A DNA stretch of 6,829 nt, taken from positions 1-6,829 of the forward strand of contig JACQUE010000138.1 in assembly GCA_016210425.1 (NCBI GenBank). The letters run 5' to 3'. The notes under the pieces were generated by a model, which ran no database searches, was not told the DNA's origin, and was given only the letters and a program-made list of their open reading frames with translations. Position numbers and translations under genes: made by a program. This document shows positions 1 through 5,554 of the stretch, one piece after another. Source of the DNA: Chloroflexota bacterium. Its GTDB lineage: Bacteria > Chloroflexota > Dehalococcoidia > JACQUE01. Numbering within the stretch: the stretch's first letter is position 1; every line of letters starts with the position of its first letter.

Positions 1-7
1 CAGCAAT

Positions 8-14
8 AGGGAGG
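8..14 (+). promoter_or_regulatory. Ribosome binding site that fixes the cytochrome start
   Basis: An AGGGAGG stretch matches the anti-Shine-Dalgarno sequence and ends 8 nt before the ATG at 23. It overlaps the alternative GTG codon at 14, which would lack its own site, so the ATG at 23 is the better start. The protein from 23 also begins with a standard signal-peptide n-region (Met-Arg-Lys-Arg). Confidence 0.75.
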
Positions 15-22
15 TGTTGCAC

Positions 23-2281
23 ATGAGGAAAAGGGTCCTGGTTGTCGGAGGGGTATTGGCGCTCCTCTTCGGCACGCTGGCCGCCGTGGGCGCGTTCGCA
101 AGCGGCGGTGAGGCGGGCTCAGTGGACCTGGAGATGCAGGCGGGGAGAAACGTCAACGCTATTACCTATAGTATCATCGTCCACAACAACACATCATCTG
201 CTTTGAGCAATGTCTACGTTTCGGGCCTGGTGCCAAGCGGGACCAAGTTTGAGAAGGCTACGACTACGCCGGCAGGAGCCGGGTTAATTGGCGCAACGGC
301 CACCGTCGCCGGGTGGGTCGTGAACAACGTTCCCGCGGGCGGCTCGGTGGGGCCAATCCAGTATACGGTGACGGCTACGGGGGCAAGCGTCGGCGCGAAC
401 CACGCCTGGAGCCGCTGGCTCAATCCCAAAGATGGGTCAGCGGTTTCGTCCGACGTCAGAGCCGACTATCCGCTCATCGGCATGAAGTCGGTCAGCTTCA
501 GGGCAAACAACACAGAGGCCTACCCGGAAAAACAGGTAGCTATCACCCTCAAGGGAGGGTATGCCTACCAGAACAGCGAGAAGATCGTCACCTCCGGCCT
601 CAACAGCGTGGGCGTCGGCTCGTACGCTTACATGGAGAGCCGGGACACGGATGCCCTGGGTGAGAAGGTTACCGCCTACTCCTGGCAGATAACGGCCAAG
701 CCCTTCGGCTCCGGGGCCGCCATTGAGATTCCAACCGCTCAGAGTGTCCGGTTCAAGGCGGACAAGATCGGAAAGTATATCGTCAGGCTGACGGCCACCA
801 ACGCCAAGGGGCAGCCGGCCGTAGATGAGATAGAAGTCTACGCGGGCGAGTACGCCGGTGCAAGCCTCTGCGCCTCCTGCCACGACGGCAGCGTGGCCCA
901 GGACATGGTCTCCTCCTGGAAGGAGACCGGCCACGCCACGAAGTTCGAGGTCACCTATGGTAGCTACACCGGCGAGCGTGACTACTGTGTCCGCTGCCAC
1001 ACCGTGGGCTACGACGAGGCCGACGCCGCGGGCGGCATAGACGACGCGGCCCGGGCTGCGGGCTGGAACCCGGCCAAGGACGGCAGCTTCCTGCACTGGG
1101 TGAAGGACACGAAGGCGTTCTCCTTAGCCGACATCAAGAGCGACGTGAACATGTCGCAGATGATCAACGTCCAGTGTGAGAGCTGCCATGGCCCCGGCGG
1201 CAACGCCCACACCCAGGCGAAGACCTTCAACGACGGCACCTGCACCCAGTGCCATCCGCAGCAGCAGCAGTGGAAGGAGTCGGCGCACGCCAAGAAGACG
1301 GGCTACAACGAGATCCACATGGCCGAAGGCACTAGCTGCGTCGAATGCCACACCGGCCAAGGGTTCGTCCAGGTGGCAATTCGGGGCAAAAAGGCTATCT
1401 TCCCCAACCAGGCGACGGCTACTGAGCCTGCTACCCTCGTTGATGCCAATGCCCAGCCACCCATCGCCTGCGCCACCTGCCACGACCCGCATGCAGCGAC
1501 GTATCCCTTCAAGGCCGCCGATGGGTCCCTGAAGTCGCTCCAGTTGCGCGTCGAGGGTGACGTGGCGATGCCTAACGGCGTGACCGTCGACGCCGAGGAG
1601 TCGGCGGTGTGCGTGAAATGCCACGCCAACAGGCGTGACGTGACCTACAAGGCCGAGTACCTGGCCGGCAGTAGGGCGCGAAGCACCCACGACAATACCC
1701 AAGCGGACATCTTCTATGGTGTGGGCCAGTTCACCTTCGGCAGCGAGACCTACGTCAACTCCGTCCACCCCAGCCTCATAACCGAGGGCTGCGTGACGTG
1801 CCACATGGCCGCCAACCCGGTCGCGGGCCCCGGGCCTGACGGCAAGGCTGGCACCAGCGACGACGTGAAGGCCCTCTCTGTGGGCGGCCACTCGTGGAAC
1901 ATGGAGGCGGACTGGGAAGGCAAGCCTGTCGCCAACACTGCGGTGTGTGCCCAGTGCCACGCCGGCCTGAACACCTTCAACCGCACCGCGGCCGGCGACT
2001 ACGACGGCGACGGCAAGATCGAGGGCGTCCAGGATGAGGTGAAGGGCCTGCTGGCCGTCCTCGCTGCCAAGTTGCCAAAGGATGCCAGCGGCGTCGTGCT
2101 GAGCTCGACGATAAGCGCGACCAACACCACCGAGCTGCAGCGTAAGGCCCTCTGGAACTACTACCTGGTGAACAACGACGGCAGCAACGGCGTCCACAAC
2201 ACATCCTTCGCGGTGCAGGTCCTTCAGAAGACCTACAAGGCCCTAACCGGAAGCGACGTACCTGGCGCGAAGCTGCGCTAA
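23..2281 (+). CDS. Secreted nine-heme c-type cytochrome with N-terminal beta-sandwich domains
   Basis: The 752-aa product is a probable exported electron-transfer protein. Residues 1-26 form a Sec signal peptide: a basic start, a hydrophobic core, and an AFA cleavage site before Ser27. Residues about 35-120 look like a DUF11-type beta domain. Residues about 155-273 look Ig/PKD-like, with a YIVRLTATN strand near 252-260. Nine CXXCH heme motifs follow, with first Cys at 283, 322, 385, 407, 439, 483, 530, 590 and 642. A WKE-x2-HA motif follows the first and fourth hemes (His304, His422), and a GVHN motif lies at His725; these His are candidate distal ligands. Asp-rich loops resembling calcium sites lie at 659-667 (DYDGDGKIE) and just after heme 8 (GPDGKAGTSDD). 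There is no lipobox or C-terminal membrane helix, so the protein is probably periplasmic, extracellular or surface-bound. The substrate is unknown; a catalytic multiheme reductase is possible, but I see no diagnostic active-site motif. Confidence 0.93.
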   Translation: MRKRVLVVGGVLALLFGTLAAVGAFASGGEAGSVDLEMQAGRNVNAITYSIIVHNNTSSALSNVYVSGLVPSGTKFEKATTTPAGAGLIGATATVAGWVVNNVPAGGSVGPIQYTVTATGASVGANHAWSRWLNPKDGSAVSSDVRADYPLIGMKSVSFRANNTEAYPEKQVAITLKGGYAYQNSEKIVTSGLNSVGVGSYAYMESRDTDALGEKVTAYSWQITAKPFGSGAAIEIPTAQSVRFKADKIGKYIVRLTATNAKGQPAVDEIEVYAGEYAGASLCASCHDGSVAQDMVSSWKETGHATKFEVTYGSYTGERDYCVRCHTVGYDEADAAGGIDDAARAAGWNPAKDGSFLHWVKDTKAFSLADIKSDVNMSQMINVQCESCHGPGGNAHTQAKTFNDGTCTQCHPQQQQWKESAHAKKTGYNEIHMAEGTSCVECHTGQGFVQVAIRGKKAIFPNQATATEPATLVDANAQPPIACATCHDPHAATYPFKAADGSLKSLQLRVEGDVAMPNGVTVDAEESAVCVKCHANRRDVTYKAEYLAGSRARSTHDNTQADIFYGVGQFTFGSETYVNSVHPSLITEGCVTCHMAANPVAGPGPDGKAGTSDDVKALSVGGHSWNMEADWEGKPVANTAVCAQCHAGLNTFNRTAAGDYDGDGKIEGVQDEVKGLLAVLAAKLPKDASGVVLSSTISATNTTELQRKALWNYYLVNNDGSNGVHNTSFAVQVLQKTYKALTGSDVPGAKLR

Positions 2282-2314
2282 CCAGTTTACAGGGCTAACA
2301 GGCGGATGCCTGCT

Positions 2315-2377
2315 CGGATCGGCGCCTATGCGGGGGATTGGCGGGGGAGTGGAACGGTCTCGCTAGGCGCCGATTCG
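2315..2377. repeat. Long inverted repeat in the spacer after the cytochrome gene
   Basis: The arms 2318-2328 (ATCGGCGCCTA) and 2364-2374 (TAGGCGCCGAT) are perfect 11-bp complements. A G-T wobble and two further pairs extend the stem to 14 positions (2315-2328 with 2364-2377), around a 35-nt loop. The loop carries a direct repeat, GCGGGGGA, at 2330-2337 and 2341-2348, offset by 11 nt. No T-run follows, so it is not a typical intrinsic terminator. It could be an mRNA-stabilising 3' structure, a factor-dependent terminator or a protein-binding site. The rest of the 2282-2444 spacer shows no clear promoter. Confidence 0.6.
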
Positions 2378-2444
2378 TCTATAGCCAACGAGCAGTGCTA
2401 CCCCTATCCCAGCTGGATTCTAAGCCAAGGGTCTGGGTGAGGCT

Positions 2445-2855
2445 ATGCCAAATGTCCTCGTTGCCAGCGACGACAGGAGTATCGCCGGGCTGATAGCGCT
2501 GAACCTGGAAAAGAGGGGCTACTCCACTGTGACATGTGAGGTTCAAGGGGAAGGGCTAGCGTCTAAGGTGGCTGGCACCTTCGATTTGGCTGTCATAGAC
2601 CTGCCGCAAGATGACCTGGAGGTAGTGGCCGTAGCCCTAGCCAGGGTGCTGAAAGCGCCCCTGATCATACTTTGCGAGGCCTCACTGAGCAGGGCTCGCC
2701 TGGCACAACTAGGGGGAGCGGCCTACATAAGGAAGCCTTTCGATATGGACAGGCTGCTGGACGCGGTCAGGGTGATACTGGCGCGGGCGGATTGGAAACC
2801 AGACATATTTGAAAGGAGTAGCGGCGAACACTGGAAGGATCGACCGGAAAAGTAA
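2445..2855 (+). CDS. Stand-alone response-regulator receiver domain protein (CheY/Spo0F-like)
   Basis: The 136-aa product is a single receiver domain with no DNA-binding or enzymatic output domain. The acidic pair Asp9-Asp10 and the likely phospho-acceptor Asp52 (in FDLAVID) are present, as is the Lys97-Pro98-Phe99 motif after beta-5. The usual switch Thr/Ser after beta-4 appears to be Cys77 (PLIILCE). The segment after Asp52 is LPQDDLE instead of the common MPxMDG type. The charged tail after about 112 is too short for an effector domain. Such proteins usually act in a phosphorelay or by binding a partner. No histidine kinase is in the window. The ATG has a GGGTGAGG site 2 nt upstream, which is close spacing. 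The gene sits between a multiheme cytochrome and an iron-sulfur protein, so a role in controlling redox genes is conceivable but unproven. Confidence 0.85.
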   Translation: MPNVLVASDDRSIAGLIALNLEKRGYSTVTCEVQGEGLASKVAGTFDLAVIDLPQDDLEVVAVALARVLKAPLIILCEASLSRARLAQLGGAAYIRKPFDMDRLLDAVRVILARADWKPDIFERSSGEHWKDRPEK

Positions 2856-2920
2856 TATGATATGAGCGGTGTGTGGCATGGAGTTAAGCTCCAGCAAGCC
2901 CGCGGCCCAGGTGAGCCCCT

Positions 2921-4147
2921 ATGATGGGCATCGGTGCCCTCACAAAGCTCTTAACGCAGATGGCAGAGCCGCCCGTGGCGCTGCAGCGCGATAGCTGTCT
3001 GAATCAGCGCCACAAGCAGACGGACTGCCATCTCTGCGTTGTGCTCTGTTCCAAAGAGGCTATCGCCCTCGGGGAAAGCGTCGTCGTAAACGCTGAGAGG
3101 TGCGTGGCCTGCGGCCTCTGCTGGCGCGGCTGCCCCACAGAGGCGCTGACCCTCCGGTCGATGGACCACCGCAAGCTCCTTTCGCAGGCATATGCCCTCA
3201 TTGAAACCGATACGCGCATCGAGTTTGCCTGCCCTCGGAGAGGCGAAGGTGGCCCCAGCGCTGGATGCCAGGCAGTCCTTGAGATGACCTGCCTGGCCCA
3301 GGTCTCCGTCCCTCTTATCGTTGGCTCCATTGAGAAGGGCGCCAAGGAGGTATGGCTAAACGATAGCCGGTGTGGTGAGTGTGAGCTTCGGGCGACACAG
3401 CGGCAGATTGGCGAGACAGCCTTGGCCGCTCGCCAGATCCTGGAGGCGTTCGGAAGGGCGGGCACTGTGCACCTGTACAGCGAAGATGGCGCGCTTCTGG
3501 AGGGCCAGGGCCGGACGGCCAGGAGGCTGCGGGCGGAGGATTCCGTCCGCTCCCGTCGCGAGCTTCTTTCGATCTTCAGCAGCCGGCTCCTCACTGAAGT
3601 CAAAGGCTCCATCACGGAGCCCATAGCAAATGTCCTCGACACCCTGGCCCCACCCCCGTCGACTCGCAGGGTCCTGCCGCAAAAGGTCCCCAGCGAAAGG
3701 CTTCTGCTGCTCGGCATCCTCCGTGGCATGGGAGCCCCTGCTTTGGACAGCTATCCGCTGACCGGCTGGCGTTTGGCGAGGGCCGGCATCGACGATCGCT
3801 GCTCCGGCTGCGAGCTGTGTTCCATGTTCTGTCCCACCGGGGCTATCGTGAGGACGGAGCGGGCCGGAGAGCTTAGCATCGAGTTTCATGCGGCCTACTG
3901 CGTCGACTGCAAGATATGCGAGGCCGTTTGCCCGAGCAGCTCTCTGCGCCTCCAGGCTGATGTAACGCTTGCTGATCTGCTACAAGAGAATGGCAATGTT
4001 CTCGTCAAAGGGCCCATTGTAACATGCAGCGAATGCGGGGGTTCTTGCCTTGGCAGGGGCTCGCGCCCCCTGTGCTTCATCTGCGCTAAGAAGGGGGAGT
4101 TCGACCGTCAAGGAGAGGAATTTAAGGACTCGCCGGCCGAGGAGTGA
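2921..4147 (+). CDS. Multi-cluster 4Fe-4S polyferredoxin with central MvhD/FlpD-like module
   Basis: The 408-aa product has 26 cysteines. Residues 26-71 form an N-terminal dicluster region: C26-x9-C36-x2-C39-x3-C43, then the canonical C61-x2-C64-x2-C67-x3-C71-Pro. A middle module holds C104, C116, C124 and C151-x2-C154 around a Gly-Ala segment (IEKGAKEVWL). This spacing recalls the MvhD/FlpD iron-sulfur subunits that link hydrogenase or formate dehydrogenase to heterodisulfide-reductase-type enzymes; the match is by eye. An Arg-rich linker (about 155-285) precedes a second dicluster ferredoxin, C294/297/300/304 and C327/330/333/337. The C-terminus has C369-x2-C372-x3-C376-x8-C385-x2-C388, which may bind zinc or a further cluster. 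There is no signal peptide or membrane helix, so the protein should be cytoplasmic. The start is ATG 2921 or the adjacent ATG 2924, after an AGGTGAG site at 2909-2915. The likely role is intracellular electron transfer to or from an unidentified oxidoreductase. Confidence 0.85.
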   Translation: MMGIGALTKLLTQMAEPPVALQRDSCLNQRHKQTDCHLCVVLCSKEAIALGESVVVNAERCVACGLCWRGCPTEALTLRSMDHRKLLSQAYALIETDTRIEFACPRRGEGGPSAGCQAVLEMTCLAQVSVPLIVGSIEKGAKEVWLNDSRCGECELRATQRQIGETALAARQILEAFGRAGTVHLYSEDGALLEGQGRTARRLRAEDSVRSRRELLSIFSSRLLTEVKGSITEPIANVLDTLAPPPSTRRVLPQKVPSERLLLLGILRGMGAPALDSYPLTGWRLARAGIDDRCSGCELCSMFCPTGAIVRTERAGELSIEFHAAYCVDCKICEAVCPSSSLRLQADVTLADLLQENGNVLVKGPIVTCSECGGSCLGRGSRPLCFICAKKGEFDRQGEEFKDSPAEE

Positions 4148-4268
4148 TCTTCGGGAGCGAAATGGTGAATAAAGGAAGTAGATTTGGTGTGGTGCAAAAA
4201 ACACCATAGCTCCTAAAAACTGGTATACGCGAGGTTGGACTTTAAGGAAAAGACCGCTTGTATTGCTA
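4148..4268. other. Spacer between the iron-sulfur gene and the citrate synthase promoter
   Basis: This stretch looks richer in A and T than the flanking genes. I see no coding potential. The only structure is a short inverted repeat, TGGTGT at 4185-4190 with ACACCA at 4201-4206, around a 10-nt loop. That could be a weak operator or mRNA end; with six pairs and no T-run it is not a convincing terminator. Confidence 0.4.
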
Positions 4269-4277
4269 TGATATAAT
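4269..4277 (+). promoter_or_regulatory. Extended -10 promoter for the citrate synthase operon
   Basis: The sequence TGATATAAT is a perfect extended -10 element: TG, one base, then consensus TATAAT at 4272-4277. No good -35 hexamer lies 16-18 nt upstream (the bases there read AAAGAC), which is typical of promoters that rely on the extended -10. A TTGGAC at 4235-4240 is too distant, 31 nt away. Transcription would start near 4284-4286 and give a leader of about 100 nt before the first synthase. This implies the two synthase genes and the following lipoprotein gene can be transcribed independently of the upstream genes. Confidence 0.65.
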
Positions 4278-4306
4278 GTCCTTTGGGGTGCCATAAAACT
4301 AGAGAA

Positions 4307-4354
4307 CTCATGGCCTGGAGCGGAAGGCTGGGGAACCTCTGGGGCCAGGGTGAG
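4307..4354 (+). promoter_or_regulatory. Hairpin in the leader upstream of the citrate synthase ribosome binding site
   Basis: Complementary segments can fold as follows: CTCA 4307-4310 with TGAG 4351-4354, TGGCC 4311-4315 with GGCCA 4343-4347, and GGAG 4317-4320 with CTCT 4337-4340 (including one G-U). Small bulges at 4341-4342 and 4348-4350 separate them. The hairpin lies between the predicted transcription start and the Shine-Dalgarno sequence at 4373-4379, leaving the latter free. It might stabilise the mRNA or bind a regulator. It matches no riboswitch class that I recognise and could be a chance structure. Confidence 0.35.
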
Positions 4355-4372
4355 GCTAAAACTTGAGTGGAC

Positions 4373-4379
4373 AAGGAGG
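4373..4379 (+). promoter_or_regulatory. Strong ribosome binding site that fixes the first citrate synthase start
   Basis: AAGGAGG is a near-perfect Shine-Dalgarno sequence, placed 7 nt before the ATG at 4387. An in-frame TTG at 4363 would start upstream of this site and add eight Ser/Gly-rich residues not expected in the family, so 4387 is preferred. Confidence 0.85.
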
Positions 4380-4386
4380 CTCATCA

Positions 4387-5550
4387 ATGGCGGTGCGGAA
4401 ATTCGTGGAAAGGGTCGAGTTCGCAAAGGGTTTGGAAGGGGCCATCACAAACGAGTCCTCAGTAGGGTACGTAGATGGTGACCGTGGTGACCTGGTCTAC
4501 CGAGGCTACTCCATCTATGACCTGGCTGAGCATTCCACGTTCGAGGAATCGTCTTACCTCCTTCTATTTGGGAAACTTCCAACCCAGAAGGAGCTGGACG
4601 AATTCAACAAGAAGCTGGTGGGATACAGGCAGATCCCAGGTCTGACCTACGACGTGCTACGCCTGCTGCCTAAGACTACTCACCCCATGGCCGCAATGCG
4701 GACTGCGATCTCTAGCCTGGGGAATGCGGACCCCGACGCGGACAAGTGGGATGTCGAGCACTATGCGGAGATCGGCACCAAGCTCATTGCGCAAGCTCCA
4801 ACCGTGACGGCGGCAATAGCGAGGCTTCGCAAGGGTCTGGAACCGATAGCTCCAGACCCTAATTTGAGCCTGGCGGCAAACCTCCTCTATATGCTCAATG
4901 GAGAGAAGCCCGACGAGACCACTGCCAAGGTGCTGGATGTGTGCTTGGTTTTGCACCAGGACCACGAGCAGAATGCCTCTACCTTCACCTGCATGGTGGT
5001 CGAGTCATCGCAGTCCGATATCTACTCGGTTGTCACCGGAGGCATCGGCAGCCTGAAGGGGCCGTTGCACGGTGGCGCCAACGAGCAGGCTATTACCGAG
5101 ATCCAGAATGTCCGGAGGCTGGGTGGGGTCGCCAAGGTACCGGAGTACGTGAAGGATGCCCAGTCCAAGGGCAAGCGATTCATGGGCTTCGGCCACCGGG
5201 TGTACAAGGCCTACGACCCCAGGGCCCGAATACTGAAGAAGTACGCCGATCAGCTTTCCTCGACGCCGGAGGACAGGGAGCTCTTCGATATAGCTGTTGC
5301 CATTGAGAAGCAACTGGAGCCTTACCAAGAGCGAGGCATCTTCCCCAACGTCGACTTCTACTCGGGCATCGTCTACCACAGCATGGGCATCGAGCGCGAT
5401 ATGTTCACCCCGCTGTTCGTGGTTGGCCGAATGCCTGGCTGGGTCGCACGCGTGATGGAGTACCTGCCTGAGAACCGGCTCTTCCGGCCCAGGGCGATCT
5501 ACATCGGCGAGTTCGACAGGCAGTACATGCCCATCGACCAGAGAAAGTAG
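4387..5550 (+). CDS. gltA: Citrate synthase (Si-type, short bacterial/archaeal form)
   Basis: The 387-aa product should condense acetyl-CoA with oxaloacetate to citrate in the cytoplasm, the entry step of the TCA cycle. It has the length of the compact dimeric citrate synthases rather than the longer hexameric enterobacterial form. Visible motifs are the N-terminal GYVDGDRGDLVYRGYSI segment (residues 27-43) and HQDHEQNAS with His190 and His193. The catalytic His228 is in GPLHGGANE, His270 in GFGHRVYK followed by Asp277-Pro-Arg279, and the catalytic Asp323 in PNVDFYSG. RPRA at Arg367 is the expected substrate-binding Arg from the partner subunit. One small oddity is Arg355 in GWVARVME, where many bacterial enzymes have His. 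It is the first gene behind its own promoter and lies 4 nt before a paralogue. A methylcitrate synthase activity cannot be excluded from sequence alone, so the symbol is a family label. Confidence 0.93.
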   Translation: MAVRKFVERVEFAKGLEGAITNESSVGYVDGDRGDLVYRGYSIYDLAEHSTFEESSYLLLFGKLPTQKELDEFNKKLVGYRQIPGLTYDVLRLLPKTTHPMAAMRTAISSLGNADPDADKWDVEHYAEIGTKLIAQAPTVTAAIARLRKGLEPIAPDPNLSLAANLLYMLNGEKPDETTAKVLDVCLVLHQDHEQNASTFTCMVVESSQSDIYSVVTGGIGSLKGPLHGGANEQAITEIQNVRRLGGVAKVPEYVKDAQSKGKRFMGFGHRVYKAYDPRARILKKYADQLSSTPEDRELFDIAVAIEKQLEPYQERGIFPNVDFYSGIVYHSMGIERDMFTPLFVVGRMPGWVARVMEYLPENRLFRPRAIYIGEFDRQYMPIDQRK

Positions 5551-5554
5551 GTGG

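Noticed and set aside
437..1096. A 219-codon open frame on the - strand
   Set aside because: It is a shadow of the same cytochrome gene, with no ribosome site and no recognisable protein features.
1990..2025. The Asp-rich loop as a dockerin domain
   Set aside because: Only one DxDxDG loop is present here with no second repeat and no cellulosome context; a structural calcium site is the simpler reading.
1124..2197. A 357-codon open frame on the - strand inside the cytochrome gene
   Set aside because: It lies opposite a gene with a signal peptide and nine heme motifs. Its translation is low-complexity Val/Ala/Gly/His-rich, as expected from the complement of GC-rich codons, and shows no domain.
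2338..2385. TTGGCG and TATAGC as a promoter for the receiver gene
   Set aside because: The spacing is 36 nt, far outside the 16-18 nt range, and the -10 match is poor.
3004..3729. A 241-codon open frame on the - strand opposite the iron-sulfur gene
   Set aside because: The + strand frame has 26 cysteines in ferredoxin patterns, whereas the antisense translation is Arg/Ser-rich with no motif.
4185..4206. Inverted repeat TGGTGT/ACACCA as an intrinsic terminator of the iron-sulfur gene
   Set aside because: It has only six pairs and no T-run after the stem; the A-run lies in the loop.
4363..4386. TTG at 4363 as the start of the first citrate synthase
   Set aside because: A strong AAGGAGG lies downstream of it and 7 nt before ATG 4387, and the extra residues do not resemble the family N-terminus.
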